Shown here piece after piece: positions 1 to 12,524 of a stretch of 64,000 bases of DNA. The position numbers were made by a program, and so were the translations under genes. This stretch comes from Dugong dugon (taxonomy: Eukaryota > Chordata > Mammalia > Sirenia > Dugongidae): contig CM057469.1 of NCBI GenBank assembly GCA_030035585.1, positions 63,071,501-63,135,500 of the forward strand, in the 5' to 3' direction. A model generated the notes under the pieces. The model was not told where the DNA came from, did no database searches, and worked only from the letters and a program-made list of their open reading frames with translations. How positions within the stretch are numbered: the first letter of the stretch is position 1; every line of letters begins with the position of its first letter.

Positions 1-988
1 ATTATTCCTCATCGCTTACAGGCCTTAGTCTGCTGTGAGTTCAAAGCTAAAGACTATTTTTCAGAGACAACAATATGTCTTCATCCTTTATTTTAGAAGC
101 AAATTTATATTTTAAAAGGGTCTTCCAGCCATCTTTTACTCACAATTACATAAAAATGTGATTTAAAAAAAGATTTCAAAGGACGTTCACTTCATGTATC
201 TTCGAAAAATTAGGTTTAGAATTCTTTATACAATTGATAAAATGTGTTGAAACTGTTTTGACCAAAAGGGAGAAAATAAGAGAATATTTTGATTCTTCCT
301 TTAAAAAATAAAAATTGGTTGTCATTGCAGTCAAGCAAAATGCAAAAAATATTACTCAAGCTCAGTCTCACTATTATGTAAATATCTATACTTCCATTAT
401 AGAAACATTTTTAAGTACAAAAGCACAAAAGATAGAAATTTTAGTGGAAAAAAAAAATCTGCCTAATGATGATACACTAAGAATGGAATCGCAGGATTAT
501 ATCATCTTGTAACAGATTAAAGAGAACGTTACCAAATAGCACTCAACTGGTTTAAAAGAATGTCTAAAGTTCCTAGTATACCTTTTCATTAGCTATGATA
601 CTAAATAAAGCTATTAAGACAGTTAGAAAGTCTAGGACACAATTACAGAAGTGCTGAAATTTAAACATTCTCTCTTAATGATAGGAGCCAATTTAAAGTT
701 AGAATGGACCTTTCTCCAAGACAACACTTTAATTTGCCCCTTAAAAAAGTACAACTTTCTCTATAGGTCCCAAAAAATATGTGATAAATTTAATTAAATA
801 TTAAAAACATGTACCCCTTTCTACAGTATTTTGGAAAAGTCAAATTATTCGTTTTAAAAGTCAAATCATGATGCAAAAACAAAACATAATAACATCACTA
901 TTACAGGTACCCATCAACAACATTTATTTTTTTAATCCCTATAAATAAATAAATATATTGAAGAAATTACATATCCTATTAGACACAT

Positions 989-1151
989 GGAAACCCTGGT
1001 GGCATAGTGGTTAAGAGCTACAGCTGCTAACCAAAAGGTCAGCAGTTCGAATCCACCAGGTGCTCCTTGGAAACCCTATGGGGCAGTTCTACTCTGTCCT
1101 ATAGGGTCACTATAAGTCTGGATGACTCAAAGGCAATAGGTTTTTTGGGTT
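989..1151 (+). mobile_element. AfroSINE-type SINE with perfect 12-bp target duplication
   Basis: The head reads CCTGGTGGCATAGTGGTTAA and has a B-box-like GCAGTTCGAATCC. The body has the usual GGGGCAGTTCTACTCTGTCC block. TATTAGACACAT flanks it exactly at 977-988 and 1152-1163, which marks a fairly recent full-length insertion. Confidence 0.95.
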
Positions 1152-1224
1152 TATTAGACACATAAGGAGAGACATAAATGTATAACACACACACACACAC
1201 ATATATATCACTGCAGTTGAGTTG

Positions 1225-1394
1225 GGGCCCTGGTGACGCAGTGGTTAAAGAGCTCGGCTGCTAACCAAAAGGTCGGCAGTTTTAATCCACCAGCTGCTCC
1301 TTGGAAACTCTATAGGGGTAGTTCTGTTCTGTCCTATAGGGTCACTATGAGTTGGAATTAACTTGACAGGAACAGGTTTGGTTTTTTGGTTTTG
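1225..1394 (+). mobile_element. AfroSINE-type SINE
   Basis: A full head (CCCTGGTGACGCAGTGGTTA), B box, body and GGTTTGGTTTTTTGG tail are present. It runs directly into an oppositely oriented SINE fragment at 1397, giving a tail-to-tail pair. Confidence 0.93.
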
Positions 1395-1396
1395 CA

Positions 1397-1504
1397 GTCG
1401 AGTCGATTCTGACTCATAGCCACCCTACAGGACAGAGTAGAACTGCCCCATAGGGTTTCCAAGGCTGACAATCTTTATGGAAGCAGACTGCTACATCTTT
1501 CTCC
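1397..1504 (-). mobile_element. AfroSINE-type SINE, 5'-truncated, longer subfamily
   Basis: The tail and body match on the minus strand. It includes the extra segment around AATCTTTATGGAAGCAGACT that only some copies in this window carry. It ends before the tRNA-like head. Confidence 0.88.
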
Positions 1505-1517
1505 CGCATATACATAC

Positions 1518-1550
<33 letters not shown>

Positions 1551-2131
1551 GACACTAGCAACAAGATCAAATTTGATAACGCTTCTTCTGAAACCATAAC
1601 AACCAATCATGGTTGGATTTTGTATAGTCAAACTACTGATAAATAAAATGCCATTTATTCCACAATCTAATAACAGATTAAATGCCTATTCATTTATGTT
1701 TTCTTTTAGATAATTTGTTCTTTCACTGAAAATACCCTGGCATGTAAGCACAAGTTTTCTAAAAATGAATAAAATATAAGGAGTCAATAATGTTCTCCAA
1801 CTCAGATTTCAATATTAAAAACAAATCAAACCTACTAAAGAAATCCATTAAGACATACCCTTTATTACTAGTAAAATGTACAAAAATTTCTACCTAAGCA
1901 TTTTGCAAAAATAAAACATGCTCAAAACTGAAAAAAAAAAGCCCAAAACAGAGCAGAGCACATGCAGAATTCCATAATCCAGGCCTTCTGTAAAAGAAGT
2001 CTCTCCCTACATGGTCCTCAGGAGTTTTAAAATAATCACCAGGATTTTCCTTGATCATTTAAAATGAGGACTTACAGTGTATACAGTGACAAAGTTAAGA
2101 AACATAAAAATAAGAAAACATTTTATTTTTC

Positions 2132-2173
2132 TTAATAAAATAATTTCAATAAATATAAAAACACTCAAATAAG
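2132..2173 (+). repeat. 42-bp direct repeat, copy 1
   Basis: The 42 bases from TTAATAAAATAATTTC to CACTCAAATAAG recur exactly at 3562-3603. A run ATTTTT one base upstream is shared as well. Confidence 0.95.
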
Positions 2174-2880
2174 CGTAAAAATGAGTTATTTGGGTTGAAC
2201 TGTTGCTTATCAGACATTGGAGGAAAGATAATATGCACGACTAGCTCAAAAACAAATGAGTTCCAATAAAAACTGAAATCCACCACCGTAATGATGACAC
2301 TCAATTGACAAAGTGTTTTGTCTTGATCCAAACCTTTTGTTTATGTTGTTAAGATGCTGATCTTATAAGAAATCTCACTGATAAAGGCCAAGGTGTTTCA
2401 CTACAGTGATGACTCAGGTGACAAAAATATTCAGAATGAGATGCTGACACTGCAAATAAGTTACTAAACTTTAAATCTCCCAACAGGGCTGAAAATGTTT
2501 CCCTTTTATGATTCATAATTATCTGAAATTTGACTTTCAAAATATAGGTCTGAGAAAGAAATATAAAAAATCCCAAGTTACCATAAAGAAAGTGGTTCAT
2601 CAAGAACTAGTCTTTTAGTATTTAACACTTACCATATGACTTCTACCAAATACAACCTATTTTCATGAGTTTCCATGTCACTGAAGCTTGCCATTTAGTA
2701 AGCTAATTTAAATAAAATTATTTCAATATTACCTTTTTCAAAATAACCATGTAATATACTATAAATATGAGACTAGTCATTGCTTTGTACTATTCCCATT
2801 TATTTTCATTCAAAACAAAACTTTTAACTATTATTTTTATAAGTTAATTTATTGCTATCTCATGTCTGAAAGATACTCAC

Positions 2881-2926
2881 CTCTACGAGGCTGGAGTGTA
2901 TTCCAATCAGGTATGGCATTGGGGCA
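2881..2926 (-). CDS. DENND1B: DENND1B exon APMPYLIGIHSSLVE (cDENN)
   Basis: This 46-nt exon has one base finishing the Cys codon and then APMPYLIGIHSSLVE. The acceptor is atttag and the donor gtgagt. PMPYLIGIHSSL is a connecdenn signature; human DENND1B reads SSLIE where Val is seen here. It ends on a whole codon. The following exon (RVKNKSLEDVV in human) was not found in 1-2880 and should lie outside the window. Confidence 0.96.
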
Positions 2927-3339
2927 CTAAATTAAAAATATATATGTATATATTCACAGAGTTCATTGAAACTTAAACAACAATATAAGTATTTCAGAAT
3001 GCTTAAAATTAAATTTATTAAATGCACAGTTCTAGTACAGCACCACATTACAGATATTTAAAATTATTCCATATGTAAAACTCAAATTTAATTTTAGAGG
3101 CTTTTAATATATTCAAGTTAAGGTTAGGTTATATGAATTTTTAATATTTTTTAAACAAGAGTTGTAATGTCTAAAAAACTTCTTTACTTAAGAAGAATAT
3201 CAGGTCTAGGCTATAGTCTGAGTTGAATCTTTTCCACATATCTCATAGCAATGTATCTGAAATACTCATCAAACGTACTCACATATTGTACACATTTTTC
3301 TTACTCAACTAAATGCTTATCTCTATGATTTTCCTAATA

Positions 3340-3770
3340 CATTTTCATTCCTTCATGCCTACTATCTGCCAGTCAGTCAGTCTCATTCACCACATATGTA
3401 CTGAGTCCTGCTGTGTGCCAGGCACTGTCCCAGAACCAGGGGTGCAAAGGTAAGCAAGTTCATCCCCTAATGTGATTCTATCCCTGTGCTACCTTAACTC
3501 TCACATAGCTTGTCTTTTATTTAAATTTTATAAATTCAGATTTATCCCACTTTCATTTTTATTAATAAAATAATTTCAATAAATATAAAAACACTCAAAT
3601 AAGTTTAAGGCTGACCCCAAATTAATTAATTCAACTTATTATATTTGGAACATACAAGGTGCCAGGCCCTGGGTGAGGGACTTGGGTACCATAACAGACA
3701 ATACAATATATCTGCCCTCGTGGAGTTTCTACCCTACCAGAGAATATAGACAGTAAATCGTTCTTGTAAC
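3340..3770 (-). mobile_element. L2 LINE 3' remnants, two pieces
   Basis: GTGTGCCAGGCACTGTCCCAG (near 3415) and GGTGCCAGGCCCTGG with CTGCCCTCGTGGAGTTTCTA (3655-3735) are the reverse strand of L2 3' ends. The middle, including the 42-bp repeat copy, is not L2. Confidence 0.65.
3562..3603 (+). repeat. 42-bp direct repeat, copy 2
   Basis: Identical to 2132-2173 at all 42 positions, 1430 bp away. It lies between two L2-like stretches. Confidence 0.95.
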
Positions 3771-4904
3771 ATATAAAATCCCAATTACTAGTATTTTCAG
3801 AAATATTTCTTATGAAATACAAGAAGGAAATTATTCAACTTGACATTGCAAAATCAAAATATTATTTACCAAGAAAACATTAGATAGAAGTCTGCATAGG
3901 TAATATAAAATATGTGGATAAGTGCCTCATTCAAAATAAAATACTTTTGGCAAATCTTTATAGAAGTCTTTGTGCTCTACTGAACGTAAACCTCTTCTGT
4001 TAATGAAAACATGTAACCCTCTTTCTCAAAACATTTGCATAATTTTGCAGACATTGCTGTCATCATCAGAATAGAGCTGTCCAAACTTGTGTGTGTCCAG
4101 TTTACCTCTGAGAACCACTAATAGATAAAAACAAATAGGAACCTCAACAGACTCAGTTTTCAAAATAACCTCAAACAATTCCATATTTATTTAAAGATGG
4201 CTAAAAACAAGCCTATATATCAAGAATTCTTCTTTTAGTCCTCCTTAACCTATACATTCTAGTTTATTGCTTCTTACTGTACTAGGTTCTAATTCCCAGC
4301 TGTCTTTATCTTTTGTGGCTTTGTACCTTTCCTATTTTTTTGTTGTTGCTGTCGTCATTGTTTTGTTGTTGTTATTGTTTAATACAAAAGATCATCTGGA
4401 ATTGATCTGATATTCTGGATACTTCATTGACTGAAAATTGAGAATTATTGACAGGTTTTGATATCCTTAAGACCTAACAGATTTTCTTCTTTCAAAAGGA
4501 AATAGGAGGAACGAATGTAGACTGTTCCACTTTTGCTTAAATAAGGCTAGTGCTAGCTCAAGTTCTCATCCACGGGACTCCATACAAGACATAAAATACA
4601 TGTTATTAATTATTCTGAACTCTCACAACTGGGCTAAGGCAACTTTTACAAAACAGGCAACTCCTAAGATCTTAAATATGTCAAGCCTTTCCCACATCCA
4701 AAATAGTGTAAAGTTATTAAATTCACTGTGCAAATTACCAATGCACCCCAGGTTAAGTTATCCTACCCACAAGATTTATAGTACAGAAAGTCCATAGTAT
4801 CTTAAATTCCAATGACCATTTTAATAAAATGAATGTTAATCAAAATACTTAAAAGCCTCCTAAAAATAAAATTATTATATCCACTTTAAAGATGTTGGAG
4901 GGCT

Positions 4905-4972
4905 ACCAGGTGGATCAGAGTTTCCTAAAATCAGAGCCACCAGGTGGATCAGAGTTTCCTAAAATCAGAGCC
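4905..4972 (+). repeat. Perfect 2 x 34-bp tandem duplication
   Basis: The unit ACCAGGTGGATCAGAG...CAGAGCC occurs at 4905-4938 and again at 4939-4972 without a mismatch, just upstream of the L1. Confidence 0.95.
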
Positions 4973-5068
4973 AAAAGTGGTAAAAAACCTGCTGAAGTCC
5001 TAGGAAACACACCTAAGATAATACTTTTAAAACTTTATGGAAGCTATCTTTTAAAATATAAACGATAA

Positions 5069-8000
5069 GTAATTCACCATGATCAAGTGGGATTTATACC
5101 AGGTATGCAGGGATGGTTCAACATTAGAAAAACAATCGATGTAATCCATCACATAAATAAAACAAAAGACAAGAACCACATGATCTTATCAATCAATGCA
5201 GAAAAGGCATTCGACAAAGTCCAAAACCCATTCATGATAAAAACTCTCAACAAAATAGGAGTAGAAGGGAAATTCCTCAACATAATTAAGTGCATTTATA
5301 CAAAGCCAAAGCCAACATTACCCTAAATGGAGAGACTTTGAAAGCATGCCCCTTGAGAATAAGAACCAGACAAGGATGCCCTTTATCATCACTCTTATTC
5401 AACATTGTGCTGGAGGTCCTAGCCAGTGCAATTAGGCTAGAAAAAGAAATAAAGGGCATCCAAATTGGTAGGCAAGAAGTCAAAGTATCTCTATTTGCAG
5501 ATGATATGATCTTATACACAGAAAACCCCAAAGAACCCACAAGAAAACTACTGGAACTCATAGAAGATTTCAGCAAAGTTTCAGGATACAAGATAAACAT
5601 ACAAAAATCAGTTGGAGTCCTTTACACCAACAAAGAGAACCTCAAAGAGGAAATCACCAAATCAATACCATTTAGAATAGCCCCCAAGAAGATAAAATAC
5701 TTAGGAATAAATCTAACCAGAGACGTCAAAGACCTAAACAATGAAAAACTACAAGACACTACTGCAAGAAACCAAAAGAGACCTGCATAAGTGGAAAAAC
5801 AGACCTTGTTCATGGATAGGTAGACTCAACAGACTCAACATTGTGAAAATGTCAATTCTACCCAAAGCAATCTACAGATACAATGCAATCGTGATCCAAA
5901 TTCCACTGGCATTTTTTTAACGAGATGGAGAAACAAATCATCAACTTCATATGGAAAGGGAAGAGGCCCCTAATAAATAAAGCATTAATCAAGAAGAAGA
6001 ACAAGGTGGGAGGCCTCACACTACTGATTTTAGAACCTATTATACTGTTGTCATGGATTGAATTGTGTCCCCCCAAAATATCTGTCAACTTGGCTACGTC
6101 ATGATTCCCAGTATTGTATGATTGTCTACCCTTTTGTAATCTAATGTGATTTCCTTATGTGTTGTAAACTCTATCACTATGATGACGTTATACTGATGAG
6201 ATTTACAAGATTAGATAGTGTCTTAATCCAATCTCTTTTGAGATATAAAAGAGAGAAAAGAGTAGAGACACACTGGAACCTCATACCACCAAGAAAGCAG
6301 TGACGGGAGCAAAGCACATCCTTTGGACCTGAGGTTCCTGCACAGAGAAGCTCCCAGACCAAGGAAAGACTGATATATCACAAGGACCTTTCTCCAGAGC
6401 CGACAGAGAGAGAAAGCCTTCTCCTGGAGCTGATGCCCTGAATTTGGACTTGTAGCCTACTGGACTGTGAGAGAACAAACTTCTCTTTGTTAAACCCATC
6501 TACTTGTGGTATTTCTGTTAGAGCAGCACTAGATAACTAAGACAACCGTCATGGTAGTCAAAACAGCCTGGTACTGGTACCACAACAGATACACAGACCA
6601 ATGGAACAGAATTGAGAACCCAGACATAAATTCATCCACCTATGAGCAGCTGATATTTGACAAAGGCCCAAAGACTATTAACTGGGGAAAAGACAGTCTC
6701 TTTAACAAATGGTGCTGGCATAACTGGATATCCATCTGCAAAAAACTGAAACAAGACTGATCCCTCGCATCATGCAGAAAAACTAACTCAAAATAGATTA
6801 AAGACTTAAATATAAAATAAAAAATGATAAAGATCATGGAAGAAAAAATAGGGACAATGCTAGGAGCCCTAATACATGACATAAACACAATACGAACTGT
6901 AAGTAACAACGCACAAGCACCAGAAGAGAGACTAGATAACTGGGAGCTCCTAAAAAATCAAACACTTATGCTCCTCAAAAGACGTCACCAAAAGAGTGAA
7001 AAACAACCTACAGAATGGGAAAAAATTTTTGGCTATGGCAAATCCGATCAGTGGCTAATCTCTAAAATCTACAAGATACTGTAAAACCTCGACAACAAAA
7101 AGACAAATAACCCAATTAAAAAATGGGCAAAGGACATGAACAGGCACTTTGCCAAAGAAGATATTCAGGCAGCTAACAGAGTCATGAAGAAATGCTCATG
7201 ATCATTAGCCATTAGAGAAATGCAGATCAAAACTACAATGAGATATCCTCTCACCCCAAAAAGGCTAGCATTAATCCAAAACACAAAATAATAAATGCTG
7301 GAGAAGTTGTGGAGAGCCTGGAACACATTTACATTGTTGGTGGGAATGTAAAATGGTACAATCACTTTGGAAATTGATTTGGCACTTCCTTAAAATGCTA
7401 GAAACAGAAGTAACATACAATCCAGCTATCCCGCTCCTTGGAATATATCCTAGAGAAGTAAGAGCTGCCACACCCACTTTCATTGCAGCACTGTTCACAA
7501 TAGCAAAAAGATGGAAACAACCTAAGTGCCCATCAATGGACGAACGGATAAACAAATTATGATATATCCACACAATGGAATACCATGCAACGATAAAGAA
7601 CAACGATGAAGCTGTGAAACATCTTATAACATGGAGGAAGCTGGAGGTCATTATGCTGAGTGAATTTAGTCAGTCACAGGACAAATATTGTATAAGACCA
7701 CTATTGTAAAAACTCAAGAAAAGGTTTAAACACAGAAGAAAACATTCTTTGACGGTTATGAGGGTGGGGAGGGAGGGTGAGGGTTATTCACTAACTAGAT
7801 AGTAGATAAGAATTATCTTAGGTGAAGGGAAGGACAGCACACACTACAGGGGAAAACAGCACAACTGGACTAAACCAAAGTCAAGAAGTTTCTTGAATAC
7901 AATCAAACACTTTGAGGGACAGATGGCAAGTGCAGGGGTCTGCGCACCATACTTTCAGGGGACATCTTGGCCACCTGGCATAGCAAAGTTTATTAAGAAA

Positions 8001-8667
8001 ATGTTCTGCATCCTACTTTGGTGAGTGATGGCTGGGGTCTTAAAAGCTTGCCATCTAAGATGCATCAATTGGTCCCAACCATCTGGAGTAAGGGAGAATG
8101 AAGAACACCAAAGACACAAGGAAAATATTAGCCCAAGAGACAGAAAGGGCCACATAAACCAGAGACTTCATCAGCCTGAGACCAGAAGAACTAGATGGTG
8201 CCCAGCTACCATCAATGGCCACCCTGAGAGGGAACACAACAGAGTCCCGGATGGAGCAGGAGGAAAGTGGGATGCAGAACTCAAATTCTAGTAAGAAGAC
8301 CAGACTTAATGGTCTGACAGACTGGAGGAACCCCGGAGAGCATGGCCCCTGGATTCTCTATCAGCCCAGAATTAAAACAATTTCTGAGGCCAACTCTTCA
8401 GACAGGGATTGGACTGGAATGTGGGACATAAAGCAGTACTTGTGAGGAGAGTGCCTCTTAGCTCCAGTAGATACCAGAGACTAAATGGGCAGCTTCTGTC
8501 CAGAGGTGAGATGGGAAGGCAGAGAGGGTCAGGAGCTGGTTGAATGCACATGGGGAATCAGGGGTGGAAAGGAGGAGTGTGCTGTCACAGTATGGGGAGA
8601 GCAATTAAGGTCACATAACAATGTATGTATAAATTTTTGTATGGGAAAAAATTAAAAAAATCAAAAT
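5069..8667 (+). mobile_element. 5'-truncated L1 LINE, interrupted by an LTR
   Basis: The element begins inside ORF2 reverse transcriptase, with GFIPGMQGW and, in a second frame, the FADD catalytic motif at 5494-5505. It continues after the LTR (6049-6544) through the C-terminal ORF2 region, then a 3' UTR of about 1 kb and an A-rich end. AAAATATAAACGATAA at 5053-5068 and AAAATATAAACAATAA at 8668-8683 are its target duplication (15 of 16 match). The coding frame is broken by several frameshifts and stops, so it is a dead copy. The 3' UTR differs from primate L1 and resembles the copy at 53543-54391. Confidence 0.95.
6049..6544 (+). mobile_element. Solo MaLR-type LTR inside the L1
   Basis: It starts TGTCATGGATTGAATTGTGT and ends CTAAGACA, the TG...CA termini of an LTR with the MaLR-style start. 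GAGATATAAAAGAG near 6240 is a TATA-like motif. The flanking 5 bp, ACTGT (6044-6048) and ACCGT (6545-6549), form a target duplication with one difference. The L1 sequence resumes exactly across it. Confidence 0.92.
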
Positions 8668-9518
8668 AAAATATAAACAATAAACTTACAGATATTGTTA
8701 AACTAGAATAAAAAAAGCTCCTATGCAGCTCTTAATAATAAAGTATCTTGAAACTTTTTATTATGGGATCACTGGGTATCGCTACGTGTTTTATTTTCTC
8801 ACTAATTCCTAACAAAAGACAAAACATACACATGCTAGAACTGCAAACATTATTAATCTAGAGCATCATTTCCTAAAATAATTATGATGTTTTGCAGAAT
8901 ACAGAGTTAATTGAAGAGTTGCCTCCTTCTCATAAAAACTGGATTGTGTACATCCTAATATGAAATCAACCGAATCTCATGAAAAGTAATTTTGCAACCC
9001 TAGCTGAAATTCCCTAATTAGATTATGGTGTTAATAAGTCAGGAAGAGATCCTTGGCAACACAGATGTTTTATCATCCATGTGCAAAACTATCCTAGATC
9101 TTTCTGTCAATGAAGTTACTTTGCAGAGATGGGACGCAGAAGGCTCTATTATAGCTGCTTCTCCTTTTTGGAAGCAATTAATCTTTACTCAAAAATAATT
9201 ACTATGTGATAGCCCCTTTTTGTTTTTTTTGGTTTTCTTACAAAGAGACCACCCATGAGGTAGACTATAACAGCAGTCTACTAACTTAAGGTAGTCTAAA
9301 GGACATCATTTTTTATTTATTTTTTTAAATTATTTTCATAGAAGCTAATTCCACTCCTTTCACAGAAAGAAGAGCCAGATAGATGGTCTAAGTAAGAGAA
9401 ATTCCTCAACCACTGCCTAAACAAATAACGAACAATTACAATTTTACTGATTCTAGAGTCACATTTCCTCCAATGTGTTTATGGACTCAGATAGGTTAAG
9501 TATATCTGGTAACATCAT

Positions 9519-9700
9519 CACCAAAAAAAAAAAAAAAAAAATCAAACCCATTGCTGTTGAGCTGATTCTGACTCATAGTGACCCTATAGGACAGATAAGA
9601 ACTGCCCCATAAGGTTTCCAAGGAGCGGCTGGTGGAATCGAACTGCTGACCTTTTGGATAGCAGCCAAGCTCTTAGCCACTACGTCACCAGGGCTCCAGC
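9519..9700 (-). mobile_element. AfroSINE-type SINE with A19 tract
   Basis: A full minus-strand copy: tail near 9545, body, B box and head ending at GGGCTCC (9697). AACATCAT at 9511-9518 and 9701-9708 is its target duplication. Confidence 0.93.
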
Positions 9701-9769
9701 AACATCATAGACTTGCCAAATTACAGTACTCTTACACTGGTCCATTAAGGGATAAAAGCAGATGGCTCC

Positions 9770-10030
9770 ACTTCCTTCCTGTAGCCTTCCTTAACCAGCT
9801 AGGCAGTATAGACCACTTCTTCCTCTGTGTTGCCACTCATGGTTCTCTTGTATACCCCTACTACAGTACTTATAATATTGTAAGTACTTTTCTCTCTCTC
9901 TGTGTGTGTATTTCTTCCTATTTGTGAACGTAAACTCCTCAAGGGGTCTTATTCATCCATTACGTATTATTCATAGTCTGGCAAAATAATGTGTTCACTG
10001 AATGTTTGATGAATGAATGAATGAACCAAT
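9770..10030 (+). mobile_element. L2 LINE 3' remnant
   Basis: Sense-strand L2 3' UTR features: CTCCTCAAGGGGTC, followed by TGTTTGATGAATGAATGAATG at the end. Strongly diverged. Confidence 0.6.
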
Positions 10031-12423
10031 AAATGAACAAGTCTTTATTCGCAGACCAAGATGTGCTATCTATTCATGGTCACAAGATGGCATTATGACT
10101 CTCTACATTCCATGCCACACCAGAGCTACCAGATGCAAAAGCAAAAATACTTCAAGGACCTAGGATTCCCTCAGGATTTGGAAAGTGTCAATCAATCTGG
10201 TAGAGTTAGCAAAGATTCCTCTATTCCTACCAAATGTTTCTGATAATGTTTTTGAAGTGGAAAATAAAAAATTCTTTATCCAAAGGCCATGAGATTGAAG
10301 GGATAAGCTCTAATTTATCTCTGTTTTGCATGTAGATCAATACAATTCTAACCTCAAGGATGCAAAGGTGAGATTAACTATTTTCTTCAGGAAGTAGTGT
10401 AGTCGATTGACTTTTCCGAGAATAGAAGAAAGCTGGAGTCTTACATGGATATTTCTAAAGGTAATTTTGTTACACTGCCCAGTTTCCATGATATAAACTG
10501 AGCACATCATTGTGGCCTTAGGTTCAGGAAGTCTCAGGAACTCCTTGTTTGAGTATCACTGCTCTAATCTCTGGCCCAGGAAGGTATGCGGCATGAGGAC
10601 TGTTAGCACTTGTCCTATTTCAGTTGTTAGAAACAAGCAAGACAATTCTAGGGACTGAAACACAGAACATGCTTCCTCCATTCAGTGGGAACAGCAGAAA
10701 AAGAAGGATTTTGTGGCAGGGATAGAAAGTATCAGGAAGACATAACAGCTCTAGAAGAATGAGTGCAGAACTGCCGGTATTGTTTCTAAACAACAGTATT
10801 TCTAGAAAGTGTTAAATGTGTAGTTCATTAAAGAAAATTGAGCTTAAAGGAGGGTTGCCTCCTAAGAGGTCAGAACATTTTCATAGAAAAATTAAGACAA
10901 CACTGACATTACATATGATTTTAAAAAAAAATCTGTTAGCTCTTGAACCACTGACTCCCATACATTTTTTAAAATCATATATCAATATATTTTAAACTAA
11001 CTTATAAAAACCTTTTTTTATTAACAAATTTTAATTATTGAGTACCATGTGCAAAGATACATGGCATATAACAACATAAATAAGTTGCACTCCCTGACTT
11101 CAAGTATGCTAATATATTCTAAGTATGTTGGTCAGAGAAAAACTTGACCATAAATACCAAAAGAGCCTATTTATAGGTCTAGCACCACTCTTAGACTTGT
11201 GTATGTGATGCTTTACCACACAAACTGCATTCCTATAGTCTCCTGCCAAACTATTTCTCTCTTACAAGTACTCAGAAGGTACTAATGTCATTACCCTGGA
11301 AACACACAAAAGATTGGTATGATCAGTATGTTGCCAAAGACATGTGTTGTTGTTACAATCACTTAGTCTGAAGAGGGCTAGTCATAAAAACTTAATAGAA
11401 AACCTCTATGTATGAACTTAAATCATTTAATCTTTAAATATTTTAAATGATCTGCCTTTCATGAAATAAGAAAGTTAAACAAATGATTATAAAAAGGTTT
11501 TTTTTTTTTAAATAACATTAGCTATGATATAAACAAAAACATTAAGGTCAAGATGATTTCCTTCTATGTGTGCGTGTGTTTGCGGGTGCGTGCACACATG
11601 TGCATGGGTGTGGGTTTAAGCTCGTTTTGGGAGAAAACCCATCATATTTCTTAAGAATTAGCTATGCCTATAGAGGATGGTTATGCAATAACATTCTACC
11701 CCAGAATCCAGAAGAAGATCCAAGGCTGCTGTTTGGGAGTCTCATCATGACCTAACCTCACTGTAAGGAACAGGAAAGTCCTGGAGGCCTGGTTGAATTC
11801 CAATAGGAAGTTTTTCAGAATTACTCCCAAAACTTTTCAACATTGCTTTTCAAAGTGGCTTAAAGCTGAGACTCTGACTTAAACCAGAAATTCGAGGTAT
11901 CCTTGCATTCCAGGCAACCCCTTTGTTGCTATCTGGTACGTCATTGAGGGAAGAGGGGGAAGGGAAGCGTGCCTGAGGTAAAGGCAAAGCAAAGTGTGCC
12001 CTGACAGAGATAATTTGATATTTGGCAGACGCTCCAGACAAATTCTGACAGCTGGGATACTGGGTCATCTAACTGATATCATAACTTCTGTACAATTTAC
12101 CTAACCACAAACTAAGACTGTATTTGCTTCTATTTATGCATTTTAATACCTGAATGACTGCAGAAAAAAACTCAAAATCAAAAGCATTATACCCTTGCCA
12201 ACTGTACAGTTTCGCTACATTTGAAAAGAACTACTCCGCCCATCAGAGAAGCACCTTTTAAAACTCACAGCTGATCTCAAAGTCAAGTTTCTGTGATTTC
12301 CTTCATATATACACGAAGGTTGCCTAATCTACAACTAAATGTTTTTTTTTTTTTTTTTTTTTTTGCTTTCGTTTTCTAATCATGAAACCCAGATTTAAAG
12401 GCATCTGGCAAAAGCCAGCTTAC

Positions 12424-12524
12424 CAGCAGTAGTCCAGCAGGTGTGGAGGAAGCACTGGGATGTATATGTGCTGCCAGTACATTGGGTAGAGCAGAGCAGC
12501 TGATCCATGGAGACAGGCAGTTAA
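12424..12524 (-). CDS. DENND1B: DENND1B exon [19 protein letters not shown]...LLDYC (cDENN)
   Basis: This 101-nt exon has 33 codons plus two bases (TG) of a split Cys. The acceptor is attttag and the donor gtaagc. It encodes the cDENN core, including [19 protein letters not shown] and LPPHLLDYC, among the most conserved parts of connecdenn proteins. The only difference noticed from remembered human sequence is Leu for Ile in TACLHG. It follows the 20.4 kb intron 12525-32972. Confidence 0.97.

Larger units (their letters stand above)
1..2880 (-). other. DENND1B intron, 3' part, cut by window start
   Basis: AT-rich intron sequence. The only clear content is a cluster of three SINE copies (989-1504), short CA/TA runs around them, and the first copy of a 42-bp direct repeat (2132-2173). 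Nothing else is recognised in 1-976 or 1560-2130. Confidence 0.8.
2927..12423 (-). other. DENND1B intron, 9497 bp
   Basis: It contains L2 remnants at 3340-3770, the second 42-bp repeat copy, a 34-bp tandem duplication, an L1 with an inserted LTR, one SINE and an L2 piece near 9770-10030. A faint L2-like stretch is at 11033-11120 and a 23-base T run at 12342-12364. In 8690-9510 and 10250-11030 I see nothing beyond AT-rich sequence. Confidence 0.8.

Noticed and set aside
1..2880. Search for the next DENND1B exon (RVKNKSLEDVV...)
   Set aside because: No matching peptide with splice sites was found on the minus strand. The frame at 2349-2603 does not resemble it, so the exon should lie outside the window.
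5290..5790. Open frame of 166 codons with a reverse transcriptase motif
   Set aside because: It is L1 ORF2 inside a 5'-truncated, frame-broken element, not a host gene.
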